Positions 1-10,009 of a DNA stretch of 64,000 nt are shown one piece after another. Positions within the stretch are counted from its first letter, which is position 1; every line of letters begins with the position of its first letter. Both the position numbers and the translations under genes were made by a program. This stretch comes from Tritrichomonas musculus. Lineage: Eukaryota; Parabasalia; Tritrichomonadida; Tritrichomonadidae. The notes below the pieces were generated by a model. That model searched no databases, was not told where the DNA came from, and worked only from the letters and a program-made list of their open reading frames with translations. The stretch spans positions 1,116,001-1,180,000 of the forward strand of contig JAPFFF010000040.1 of assembly GCA_039105265.1 (NCBI GenBank), read 5' to 3'.

Positions 1-600
1 AAAAAGCTGTTAATAATGTGATAGTGAACTTGAGCTTGATAAATAATGGTGAATACTTTTCCAAAAACACTATATACTATATATAGCTTTTTGTTAGTAT
101 ATTTAATCGTGAAATAGTAATGAAGAGCGAGTAGTGTAGGTTGGAAGAGAGTTGAGATCATAGCATATATATGATAATCTATGGATGTTCGTATAAAATG
201 AGACAATTGAACATGCATGTATTGTTGTGTTTAATAAATTCATCAAACTGTGAACTAAAAGATTATTGATATAAAAAGTGACCATTGCAGGAGATATAAC
301 GAATTACAAAGAATCTATTTTCGAATTCGTTTGGAATGACAGTAGTAAATGTATAACCAGAACGACAGGGGATTAAAAAATGACCTTTCATCATAGGGTT
401 TAAGAACCTCAATCATCAGTGCCATAGCTCATAAGAGACCAAAACGACGACCTGCGACACGAAGACCTGCGGCACGAAGACCTGCGGCTAAAAATCGAAA
501 TTAATAATATTTTTATTTTTGTAATACAATTAATTCAAAAGATATCATCATTTATTAAAAATTTTAATTTGCTTTATTCTGTCTCACAAAAGCATTCTAA
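1..600. other. AT-rich intergenic stretch
   Basis: No convincing coding frame. The only unusual content is a short GC-rich tandem repeat at 444-488, listed separately; the rest is AT-rich with many stops in all frames. Confidence 0.6.
444..488. repeat. 15-bp GC-rich tandem repeat, 3 copies
   Basis: Three head-to-tail copies of the unit ACGAAGACCTGCGGC (444-458 divergent, 459-473 and 474-488 identical). The base composition is very unlike the AT-rich surroundings. Function unknown. Confidence 0.8.
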
Positions 601-602
601 AA

Positions 603-1445
603 ACGAAAAAAAAGTTAATGACTCCAATCAATCCTAATATGGATTCTTTTTTATATAAAGGATATATTGGGAAAAAGGTAGATTCATTTGATATAAGTTG
701 CTAATTCACCTCTATTTATAATTGAACGAGAAATTCTTTTTGGTATATCTGAAGAAGAGTTCATAACAAATATTGTCAAGGGTAATTAAATGTCATGATA
801 TATGATTATTTTATTAGAGATAAATAACTTCAATACTATAAACAATTGTACTCAATAAGTTATATATTTGTTATTTGATTTTCTTTTTATTATGATAATT
901 CTCAAAGACCTTTTATGGTATATAAGTACTTATACATCAGACAAATAACATCAATATTATACATAATTGTACTCGCAATTCAAATCCATATCAATATATA
1001 ATTATTTAACAATTTCTAAATATTATTTTTTAACAGTTACATTTATCAATGATATATTATTTTGAAGACCTTCTTTAAAAATTTGGCCAATCATCATTTC
1101 AAAAAACGACCATGGTAGTCAATCTTTTTCAGAAAATGAACAATATGGCTCCTATATTATCATTTTATATTTTAAAATAATGTATTTCGAAGCCAAACAA
1201 GGCCATACCTGGGCTTTAAAACGAATCCAAAAGATATTAAATATACAGTGTGCTGCAAATGTTAATTCATTGAGCAGTATGGGAATCATTTCAAGTGCAC
1301 TTATGAAAAAAGGACTGATCATAATCGCAAAGCTATTAAGGGTAAAAAATATCACATTTGTACTAGAAGCCCTACAAGAAGAAAAAGATGAGGTTACACC
1401 AATTATTTATATTGTTTTGCGGCTTAAATTTATCTTTAGAGAAAT
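603..1445 (+). pseudogene. Possible Sel1-repeat-type gene relic
   Basis: No gene product is recognised with certainty. The plus strand carries short coding-like pieces in changing frames. One near 620-790 contains DSFLYKGYIGKKVDSFD and ILFGISEEEFITNIVKG. A longer one at 1180-1400 contains YFEAKQGHTWALKRIQ and ANVNSLSSMGIIS, which resemble the helix-turn-helix spacing of Sel1 repeats (paired aromatic/Ala positions, 'QGH..AL'). Similar pieces form the tail of the intact kinase-Sel1 gene at 28555-33336, so a decayed family member is plausible. Several frame breaks and stops separate the pieces. It could instead be chance low-complexity coding similarity. Confidence 0.3.
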
Positions 1446-1536
1446 GCATGTTCAAATACTATGTTATTTTCTTTTCAAAACTATGCATTTTCAAATATTT
1501 TTATACATTTGTATAAAAAAATAGGGCTAGTTTGGA

Positions 1537-1585
<49 letters not shown>

Positions 1586-2292
1586 CGTCTTACCCGCATC
1601 ATTACTTACAGTTACTACATCATATACACTCTTTTATTGACTTACTTTATAATCTAATGCTCATTCAATTCAAAACCCAAAAATTATTCATTTCAATTGC
1701 TTTATTTTACATTATTTAATACAAAACAAGATTTTTTTTTTATAAATTATTTAATGATAGAAATGTAGAACGAAAGATTTGGTCTGAACTTTTAGAGAGA
1801 ATTAATTGAAATAAACAAATTGATGCAGGTTTTTATATATTTACAAAAATTTTTACCGAGACTTACATCCAAATGAAGGATCAGTAACAATTTTGTCACA
1901 TAAAAAGATTCATTTTCTTTTTTTTCTATTATTTTTCTCAAAAAGTTGATAAAAGATCTTTCTTGCTACTGGATTCTCCTGTTTAGAAACTGAAAACCGT
2001 TTTTAGATCGTAAATTGGAACTAAGAAATGTTATGTGATCTTATATTTCATTTGAGAAATATGAACCAGAAATCATTTTTTTGGTGATGCACTGTATTCT
2101 TGATCATGCTTTTTTTGTCTAGAATTTTGTTTGTTGATGTGAAACTAAATAAATAAAAAAACGGTTATTTACATAACTTTTTGATTTTTCAGAATAATAA
2201 ACCATTCAATTTTTAAGTTGAAATTCAGTCAAAAAAAAAAAAAAAAAAAAAAAAAAAAGATAAATTAGAAGTAAGTCTTTAATAATGACGTT
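1446..2292. other. Intergenic, homopolymer-rich
   Basis: No gene seen. It contains a T18-A29 block at 1537-1583, which can fold back on itself, and an A-run near 2231-2258 just past the 3' end of the ankyrin-kinase gene. Confidence 0.6.
1537..1583. repeat. T18/A29 homopolymer foldback
   Basis: Eighteen consecutive T (1537-1554) are directly followed by 29 consecutive A (1555-1583), forming a perfect potential dA:dT hairpin. Exact run lengths may be affected by sequencing error. Confidence 0.8.
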
Positions 2293-4405
2293 TTAGTCAT
2301 CTTGATGTTGAAATTCGAATGCTTCTATTTCCAGTACTCTTTCATCAATTTCATTCTTCAAAGTTTGTTGGTTGCTTGTTAATTTCTTGCCTTTGCTTTC
2401 ATTGAACAAGTCGTAATTGTTCATTTTCAAAATTTCGAAGATTTCAGCAAATGAAGGACGATTTTCAGGCGATTGATCAAGACATCTGACGATCAATTCA
2501 CGAACCCAATTAGTAATTGAGCTTTGCAAACGAGGAAGGACTCCCAAGCTGACGTTTCTTAAGTTGAACTTAGGATAACATCCAGAAACGATGTAAATAA
2601 GAGTAATACCGAACGAATAAACGTCCACCTTATTGCTGTATTTAATTGCATCGTCTTCGTCTTCTTCTTCAATGAAAAGTTCTGGTGCCATGAATCGTAA
2701 AGTTCCAACGCCTTTTGATTGTGAAGTTTCCAAGTTTTCTTCTTTTGCAAGCCCGAAATCGCTGATTTTCACGTGATTGTTCACGCTCAGTAAAATGTTG
2801 GACGGCTTCAAGTCTCTGTGCATGAAATTGCGATGATGTATGTAACGCATTCCGAGGACGATTTCCACTGTTATTCTGCACAATTGGCTTTCATTTAGTT
2901 CCTTGTTCTTGATGGCTGATTCAAGTGAACTTGGCTCCAATGAAAGAATCAGTGAAGGCGGATGTTTATCATCACCGTAATTGAATGCAACGATGTCCAA
3001 AATGCATGGATGATGAAGCAAGAACAAAATTTCGCCTTCTGAAATGAATCGTTGCATGCTCTTGTGCGTGAAATCTTTCAGTTCTTTCTTTGCATACTTT
3101 TCGTTTTCTTTCTTAATGACAAGTTTGACACTAGACGTCGCTCCTTCGCCGATAACTGACACGTCTTTGTAGTCGTCAAAATTGAAAAATTGAAGTTCCT
3201 TCGTCTTGTCTTTGAGTGCAATAATAAACGATTTCAATCTGGCAATTATTTCTTCTTGTTGGCGAGTTTTCTGAAGTAGCGATGCATTCTCTTGCTTCAA
3301 TGATTCAACTTCTCCTTGATTTCCGGCACTTTTTGTTTCAGGTTTCTTTTCCTCTTTTTGGCTGGTTTTGATTGGCCCTTTTGAGAGAAGATCAACAATG
3401 TCTGAATGACATTCTACTCTTGCACAGTCAAGGGCTGTTTTGTAAATAACTTTAAATAAAAATTCCACAAAAAAAAGAATGTTTGTAATGTAATTAAAAA
3501 TAAACTATGAAGTGAATTTTATGAAATACTTTTGCTTTTAAAATGTTTTTGATATCGATATCGATGCCTTCTTGTTCTAATAATAATCGAGCTACTTTTG
3601 TGTGTCCTTCACGTGCAGCACAAATCAAAGCCGTATCATTTAATTATTTGATTTGAATGTCGTAAATTAATACAAAAAGGAAATACAATGAATAAAGTCT
3701 TGTTTGAATATTATTAAATACATTTTAATTGAAACATCTTAAAGTTGATATCAATTCCTTCTTGCTCTACTAATAATCGAACTATTTCTAGATTACCTTT
3801 ATAGGCAGCACAAATCAAAGCTGTATCATTAACATAATCTAATTTGAATATCATTAAATAAACATATTTTTTTTTTTAATATAATTAAAAAAAGTTGGAC
3901 TTGAATTATATGAAATGACATTTACATTCAAATATTTTTTTGGTTGATATCGATGCCTTCTTGTTTCAATAATAACTGAACAATTTGTATTTTACTTTGA
4001 AATACAGAGCGAATTAAAGCTGTATCATTGAATACTTAAAATAAATCCCATAAAATTCCATATTTAAGAATTATATAAATAAATGTAGGATTTGAACTTT
4101 ATGGAAGATTCTTATTTCATATGTTTTGCTTGTTGATATCAATTCCTTCTTGCGCCAATAATAATAGAACAACTTCACAGTGCTCATTGTCTACAGCTAA
4201 AATTAATGCTGTATTGTTAAATAATCAAGTCAAATCTCATAAAAAGTTGGATTTGAATTCTACAAATATATCAAACTTAAATATCATAAATTCATTGAAT
4301 CGAAACATCTTGGTAATTAATATCAACTTTGTTGCTTTTTAGAATTTGGCGAACTGATTTGAGATCTCCTTTTTCTGATGCAGAAAGAAGTTCTTGATTA
4401 CTCAT
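2293..4405 (-). CDS. Ankyrin-repeat TKL-like protein kinase, N-terminal part interrupted
   Basis: The 3' part (2293 to about 3445) is an open frame of about 385 residues. It ends an ankyrin unit (ALDCARVECHSDIVDLL), then has a Lys/Glu-rich coiled coil (about residues 52-90 of the frame starting at 3468) and a complete kinase domain (about 101-365). Visible are a glycine loop (GEGATSS), beta-3 Lys (YAKKEL), HRDLKPSN, DFG, and APE, so it looks catalytically competent. Upstream on the same strand are four more ankyrin units and a cap that starts MSNQELLSASEKGDLKSV at 4405. Each unit is open, but stop-containing spacers of about 85-100 bases separate them, so no single frame joins cap to kinase. 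Either the spacers are removed from the RNA, or the N-terminal part is dead and translation starts lower down. No trichomonad intron consensus (GTATGT / ACTAACACACAG) is visible. Kinase identity is secure; the gene model upstream of 3445 is not. Confidence 0.75.
3370..4224 (-). repeat. Five ankyrin units in a 190-200 bp composite repeat
   Basis: Ankyrin coding units lie at about 4117-4224, 3928-4035, 3714-3839, 3541-3649 and 3370-3450. Each opens with the N-D-T-A-L-I (or K-T-A-L) helix start, and the complete ones end EGIDIN or similar. The start of each unit is spaced 189, 199, 190 and 197 bases from the next. Spacers are also similar to one another: several carry TTCATAAAATTCAA-like sequence followed by an A/T-rich tract. 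The repeated module is therefore ankyrin plus spacer, not ankyrin alone. Confidence 0.75.
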
Positions 4406-4762
4406 TAGCAATATGCCAAAAAATATTTTCTTTTTATAAAATTAATCTTCTCATTCTTATTGAATCATAAACAAGAAATTTATAAGAATAATCAAGAACC
4501 ATTCAATTAATCTCAAAAACCATGTAAAAAAACATATAAGAAAAATAAATTTAATTATATAATATTATCTTTATAGAAGAAGTTTATTTCTATTTATACA
4601 ATTAAATAAATCATTCTTTATTATTTATAATAATAAACAAACATTTCACCAGCCATTCAAAACGGACAGACATTTTTTTTTTTTATACCAACAAAAAAAA
4701 AAAAAAAAAAAAAAAAGAATTGAATTGAATTGAATACTCAAGAAGCAATGCGAATCACAGAA
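4406..4762. other. Intergenic AT-rich, two homopolymer tracts
   Basis: Nothing gene-like was seen. It contains T and A runs at about 4674-4715 between the ankyrin-kinase 5' end and the PA200 3' end. Confidence 0.6.
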
Positions 4763-7700
4763 TCAAGTAATATAAACAGGCGCCACGAGCAGTCTGTAAG
4801 GCGAGAGTATCTCGCTTGCCTGAGGCAGCATGTGGTCTGCGTTCATCTGCCAAAACTTTTTGACGACGTTCTTGTACAAATTTGTGTCACTTCTCGAGCT
4901 GCTTTCAATTGCGTCTCTGACTATTTCGAAAGCGCTGAGGACCTGCTCGTTGACGTGGTCGAAAACGAGTGCCGAGCTGATGATTGCTGCTGCCTCGATC
5001 TTTGACATGTTCTCCACCGGCGGGCAGTACTTTAGGACGACTCCGAGGATGTTCAAGACCTCAGAAAGAACGTTTTCATTCTTGATCTGGTTTGCCAACT
5101 TCAAGAAGAGCTGGTAGATTGAGAGGAGCTCCTCCTTCGGCATTGTGTAGAAGATTGAGCTGAGCATTGCTGAGATATTTTGAATGAACTTTAGCTGCAT
5201 TGGCGGTGAAAGAATCTCGAAGCTATTGATGATCTTCTTGATGATTTCAACGGCCGAATGAGACTCATTTATGAAGATTGGATTCAGAAGGAATGAGCAG
5301 ACAGAAGGCTCAAGAAGATCCTCAGTGTTAACGTCTGCTGAATTGACAGCCTTCAGAATTATTTCAACATTTTCAGAGAAGACAGAAATCATGCTTTTAT
5401 TTGCAATTTCAGATGAAGATTCATTGTAGACGAGATAAACAGAAATAAGCTGATGAAAAGCTTTTTGTGTTGGGTCCGACTTTTTGATAACCTCGCTGAA
5501 CTTTTTCACTACATAGTCACGCTTCGCTTCCATGTCACTCGAGTATTTGGGCGAGGTTGGCAAGACGCACGTCGATTCAATAATGAAGAAATAAAGGTAG
5601 AAGAAAGAGGAACACATGATCGTGTTGTACTCAGTATAATTGTCAAAAAACGGTTGCATAAACTTCTCAAAAAGTGGATCAATTGAAGTGTAGAAAGTGG
5701 GGCTGTCCCACATGATAATTGAAAGCAAAAGGTCAAATAACCGTCGCCTTGAAATGCTCCCTTCAGGCTCCATGTCGCTGTTGTCATACAAAAATTGAAT
5801 TAACGGATAAAACCGTCGTGAACTGATCGATGACGACGTCAGCAAAAAGACAAGCTGGCTCACGCCTGAAATCACCGGATTTTGTGAGCTTATAATAACA
5901 TAAGGACCGAGTATTTTCTCTTCAAATTCTATCGTCGCATCGTCAGGCCACGTCGGAAGCGCCATCATGAATCCCGAGATGAGGTCGCCCAATGACGCGG
6001 CGGTTGCCTCGTTCATTGAGGATGAAAAGATGTTCTCAAAAACTGGAATGAGAACCTTCATGGCGGTTGGGCCGATAGAAAAGGCAACGTTGCGCCAAAA
6101 CTGGTTAAAAAGCGGCTTCGTTTCCGTCGAGTTCTCGTCAATCGAGAGAATCGACGACATCAGAATCTGCGGGAGATGAGACGTGATTGGCGAGTCGGTC
6201 CAAAAATCAATCTTTTTGATTGTGAAGTGATCTGAATAAATATGCCAACCGTTGCTTACCTTGTCAAATGCGTAGATGTCCTCAGGAAGGTTCAACGAGT
6301 TGTTCAATGGCTGAATGTATTCCTCAATGAAACAGTCGATCAAAGGATGCGAGTTTTCACCTCCAATGTCTTCTTCTTCCTCCTCGATTCCGTCAACAAC
6401 GTGATTTGCATTATGATCTACTTTTGTTGTTGTTGTGATGCTCTTGTTACTGTTGACAATGACAGGTGAAATGTCAGACATTTTGGGGCCAATGAAAGGC
6501 TTCTTTATTTTCGTCTCTTTCGTGTGTCGCTTCAGGATCGTCAGCAAGGCATAGCCCGCCTCCGATGTGATTTGCTCGTCGTAGTTCTCAAGCATGTCAA
6601 CCAAGTACATGATGACCTGATCTGATGTATTCTTGGTGAATCCAAGACTCAAACCGATAACCGCCGAAACTAACAAATGAAGCATTCTGTCTTTCTTCGT
6701 GCTCTTCCGTATGAATTCCATTATGTCGTCCAAAAGCTTGTCCCACATCTCGCTCTTATCACACGGAACGCCATATGGAAAGACGGCCTTACAAAGCGAC
6801 ATTGCAAACAGCAAGAGATAGTTGAACGTCTCGTCGTTGTCTGCCTTCAGTTGCATGCACAAAGAGCGAAGAAGGGTGCAAAGAAGCTTCTCTTTCTTCA
6901 AGACCAAATTGAAAATTCCGTGAAAAGTGAAAAATTGAAGAATTTCATCAACAGATTCAATTTCGGTTTCATTCAAATAAACGTCCAACCGCTCAGCAAT
7001 GAAGTCCTCATAATCATACAAGAGACCGTTTATTATCAAACAGACCTGGTTTCTTAAATTTGTGAATTTTGAGAAGCCGAAAGGAATCACTTTTATAAGG
7101 ACTTCCTTCAACAGAGGCGACAAAGGAAGATGATACTGAGAATGACGGTTTTCGTTCATTATTTCAATTCTGTTGCTCAGCTCAAACACGTTGTACTTAC
7201 GAGTGGTCCGTGAAGCGAGCCAGAAAGACTTGATTATCTCCATTTCGGTTGTCTTTATCGTGTAGATGTTCAGAATCGGATACAGCAATGAGTAAAGGAT
7301 GTCCAAAAGCAATGTGATGTTGTTCAGATTGTCAGAAAACGTTTCAATTCCATAAAGAATGACTTTGTAAAACTTCTCCCGAATTGAAACCGACGGTTTT
7401 ATCAGTTCTTTGATGTAAAATGGACTTTTTGTGAGCAACGAACTCTTGTCAAATATTTCGCCATCTTCAACTTCAGTTACTCGATGCAGCATTTGAACAA
7501 TCATCGACCGTTTCTCCTTCAATTTTTCATAGAAGATTGTGGGATCTTTGATCGTCATGAGCTCCTCTATAAACGGGTCGATGAAGAGCGGAATGATGTC
7601 GTTCATTGTGAACGGAATTTTCATGAATTCATACTGAAAATCAGCCAACGGAATCAGCATCTCTTTCGTGGGCTTGACTATCGCAATCTCCTTCGTAAAG

Positions 7701-9682
7701 ACATAAGAATTCAAGATCGCATTGAAGACCGATTTGCGCACTTTCTTCTCTGGATGCTCCGTAAACGGTCGCACAAATTCTATCGCTTCTTTGTAGTCGT
7801 CAAAATTCTTGGCCGATAGGGCACAACCGCACAAGAAACGATGGATCATCGCACGGGTTGTCATGACATCCGGATTCGATGAAATGACCTTCTTCATGGC
7901 CTTCAAAATTGGTTTTCTTAACGTATCGTCCGATACAATAAAGAAAAAGTTATAAATGGCCGAAAAAAATGAAAATGAATGAATAAGACTGGAATCAAAT
8001 AAATGACTCTTCAATATGGGCTGTAAACTTTCAAGAACTTCCCTTGAGGCCCCCATGAAAAATGCATGTAATGCCATCGTGGTCAACTTCGCAAATTTCC
8101 CATCGGGAATGGCAAATTTGCCTTGTAAGGCAGGAAAGCTTCTTCCAGCGTCAAAAATTGACGTGATAAACTTCACTGAAAGATCAATGAAGGGGAAATC
8201 TTCAAAATCATCAGAGACAAGTTCACGGTCAAATGGAAATATCGAGAAAACAACAAAGAAAAATGTCATTAAAACTATTTGGAGCTCAACAATAAACATA
8301 TTATTGATCGCAATTTCTATTAATTCTTTAATGTGGCTCTGAAAAAGAGGAGAATTTCTAAGACCAATTAAAGAGGCTGAAATAACAGTCCAGCCTTGTT
8401 CAGCTACGCATTCTGCGTCTGTTACCATAATGCATTGAAAACCAAACTCAAAATAACGTGAAAGTGTAGTAGGATCTAGTTCACCAATGATTCGTATTGT
8501 AGAAATGAGTTGGTTGTAGTCCGAAGATGACATAGTGTGGATCATGATTAGATGAAGATCAACAATGGGCTTCAATAGCTTATGAAGGGCCTCTGGTGTG
8601 GGTTTAACATCTTTTGAAATAACAGATGTTTCAAGTGTCATTTCGTGCATGTAATCTGACAGTTTGGAGATGAAAAAATTGACAAAATCAACCATCATTG
8701 TGGGCGAGTTGGAAGATATCGAAGGATGATATAAATCGCAGACTCCATTCAAAATGGTTGTTAATTGGGCGATTGCAACTTCTTGCGATGGAGGTGAAAA
8801 ACATAGATTAAGAACGGATTTGGCGATATAATAAGTAAGATGAGTGAATGATTTGAGATTGTTTAAAAATGGAGCACTGTCTTCGTGAACAAGAGGATTG
8901 GGCATTGAGTCGTTGACAATGATTTGAACAAATGAGCTCATTATTGTTGGAATCAAAAACGTGAAATCTTCTTCTAGATTGAATGACATAACATTTGAGA
9001 TTATTCTAAAAAGTGGTGTTAACCGTTCACTGGATCCTATATCGACACTTTCAGTAATTAAATCAGGTAGCCACTCTTTGTATTCTTTGCCATCAGCTAT
9101 TACAGGAACAAATTGACTTAATAATGTCATGTATAAACTTGAATTTGAAGCATGCGGTGAAATATTGGGTAACAAAAGATTTACGATTTCTTTTGTTGAT
9201 CCTTTCTCAAAATAAGGCGAAAAATTAGGTATAACTAACAAAACATCTTCAATTTGTGAAGCATCAATATATATTGGACGAATGTCACTATCAATCAAAA
9301 TGAACTTAACAAAGTCGTACAAAGGTCGCCATGGTAATGTTAAGTTAAGTTTCTTTTTACGTTTAGTAATAATAGCGTGAGCAATTGTGCATGCATTAAC
9401 TTGCGTGAGATAGTTTTTTATCGGTAATGTGGTTATAATCTTGTATAATATTTTTATTATGTCGCATTCAAATTCTTGTGGAATTTTTTCTATATCGAAT
9501 CCTTGATTATAACTAATTTCGCTTAATATATAGTTAATCTTTTGGAAATCGCTGGATTCATAAGATTTTGTTAATTCGTTATAAAACGATTCCCAGAAAA
9601 TATGAAGCTGGGAATATGTAATACAAAAAGGCGGAGAAAGGCGCTGGTATAATTGAACAATGAATGAAGGTTTTTTCTTCAT
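4763..9682 (-). CDS. Proteasome activator PA200/Blm10 family
   Basis: A 1639-residue open frame starts with ATG at 9682. Blm10/PA200 is a large HEAT-repeat solenoid that caps the 20S proteasome and opens its gate. Family marks include LPWRPLYDFVK (about residue 120), the stretch FSPYFEKGSTKEIVNLLLPNIS (first 20 residues typical of PA200 'YFP.GST.EI...PLL'), repeated hydrophobic helix pairs throughout, and a C-terminal DUF3437-like end (KKFWQMNADHM...EILSPYRLLVAPVYIT). It is somewhat shorter than human PSME4 (about 1840). The extreme C-terminus ends VYIT; the usual HbYX gate-opening tail (YYA in PSME4) has Tyr next to last, whereas here the penultimate residue is Ile. An acidic disordered patch (GIEEEEEDIGGE) sits in the middle. 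No Inr of the strict consensus is seen, only TCAATT and TCACCG. Identity is confident; gating ability is open. Confidence 0.88.
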   Translation of the reverse strand: MKKKPSFIVQLYQRLSPPFCITYSQLHIFWESFYNELTKSYESSDFQKINYILSEISYNQGFDIEKIPQEFECDIIKILYKIITTLPIKNYLTQVNACTIAHAIITKRKKKLNLTLPWRPLYDFVKFILIDSDIRPIYIDASQIEDVLLVIPNFSPYFEKGSTKEIVNLLLPNISPHASNSSLYMTLLSQFVPVIADGKEYKEWLPDLITESVDIGSSERLTPLFRIISNVMSFNLEEDFTFLIPTIMSSFVQIIVNDSMPNPLVHEDSAPFLNNLKSFTHLTYYIAKSVLNLCFSPPSQEVAIAQLTTILNGVCDLYHPSISSNSPTMMVDFVNFFISKLSDYMHEMTLETSVISKDVKPTPEALHKLLKPIVDLHLIMIHTMSSSDYNQLISTIRIIGELDPTTLSRYFEFGFQCIMVTDAECVAEQGWTVISASLIGLRNSPLFQSHIKELIEIAINNMFIVELQIVLMTFFFVVFSIFPFDRELVSDDFEDFPFIDLSVKFITSIFDAGRSFPALQGKFAIPDGKFAKLTTMALHAFFMGASREVLESLQPILKSHLFDSSLIHSFSFFSAIYNFFFIVSDDTLRKPILKAMKKVISSNPDVMTTRAMIHRFLCGCALSAKNFDDYKEAIEFVRPFTEHPEKKVRKSVFNAILNSYVFTKEIAIVKPTKEMLIPLADFQYEFMKIPFTMNDIIPLFIDPFIEELMTIKDPTIFYEKLKEKRSMIVQMLHRVTEVEDGEIFDKSSLLTKSPFYIKELIKPSVSIREKFYKVILYGIETFSDNLNNITLLLDILYSLLYPILNIYTIKTTEMEIIKSFWLASRTTRKYNVFELSNRIEIMNENRHSQYHLPLSPLLKEVLIKVIPFGFSKFTNLRNQVCLIINGLLYDYEDFIAERLDVYLNETEIESVDEILQFFTFHGIFNLVLKKEKLLCTLLRSLCMQLKADNDETFNYLLLFAMSLCKAVFPYGVPCDKSEMWDKLLDDIMEFIRKSTKKDRMLHLLVSAVIGLSLGFTKNTSDQVIMYLVDMLENYDEQITSEAGYALLTILKRHTKETKIKKPFIGPKMSDISPVIVNSNKSITTTTKVDHNANHVVDGIEEEEEDIGGENSHPLIDCFIEEYIQPLNNSLNLPEDIYAFDKVSNGWHIYSDHFTIKKIDFWTDSPITSHLPQILMSSILSIDENSTETKPLFNQFWRNVAFSIGPTAMKVLIPVFENIFSSSMNEATAASLGDLISGFMMALPTWPDDATIEFEEKILGPYVIISSQNPVISGVSQLVFLLTSSSISSRRFYPLIQFLYDNSDMEPEGSISRRRLFDLLLSIIMWDSPTFYTSIDPLFEKFMQPFFDNYTEYNTIMCSSFFYLYFFIIESTCVLPTSPKYSSDMEAKRDYVVKKFSEVIKKSDPTQKAFHQLISVYLVYNESSSEIANKSMISVFSENVEIILKAVNSADVNTEDLLEPSVCSFLLNPIFINESHSAVEIIKKIINSFEILSPPMQLKFIQNISAMLSSIFYTMPKEELLSIYQLFLKLANQIKNENVLSEVLNILGVVLKYCPPVENMSKIEAAAIISSALVFDHVNEQVLSAFEIVRDAIESSSRSDTNLYKNVVKKFWQMNADHMLPQASEILSPYRLLVAPVYIT

Positions 9683-10009
9683 ATTTTCCGGTGATTAAGA
9701 ATTGAAAGTAAAAAAAAAAAAAACGATTAATTTTTTTCAATGTTTGCGGCCAATATCAAGTTAAAAATGGAAAAGCAGGTTTTAAGCAGAGAAGTGATAA
9801 AAAATTTCACTTAATCAAAGTTATATAATATTTGTTTAACCCAATTGAGATATCATGAATCCTGTTTCATTAAAAATTCACAATTGATAAGTAAATAATA
9901 ATATATTAACTATAGCATTTTCTAAACATAAAAATTATTAATAATATAAATATTTTTAATATGAATTAAGAAAATAAAACTAAAAACAACATTAAAGAAG
10001 AAAAAAATA
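9683..10009. other. Short intergenic region
   Basis: It separates PA200 and the Dicer-like gene, both on the minus strand. AT-rich; nothing else seen. Confidence 0.6.

Noticed and set aside
1537-1583. T18-A29 block as a transcription terminator
   Set aside because: No bacterial-type terminators are used in this lineage, and no gene ends there; more likely a homopolymer artefact or simple repeat.
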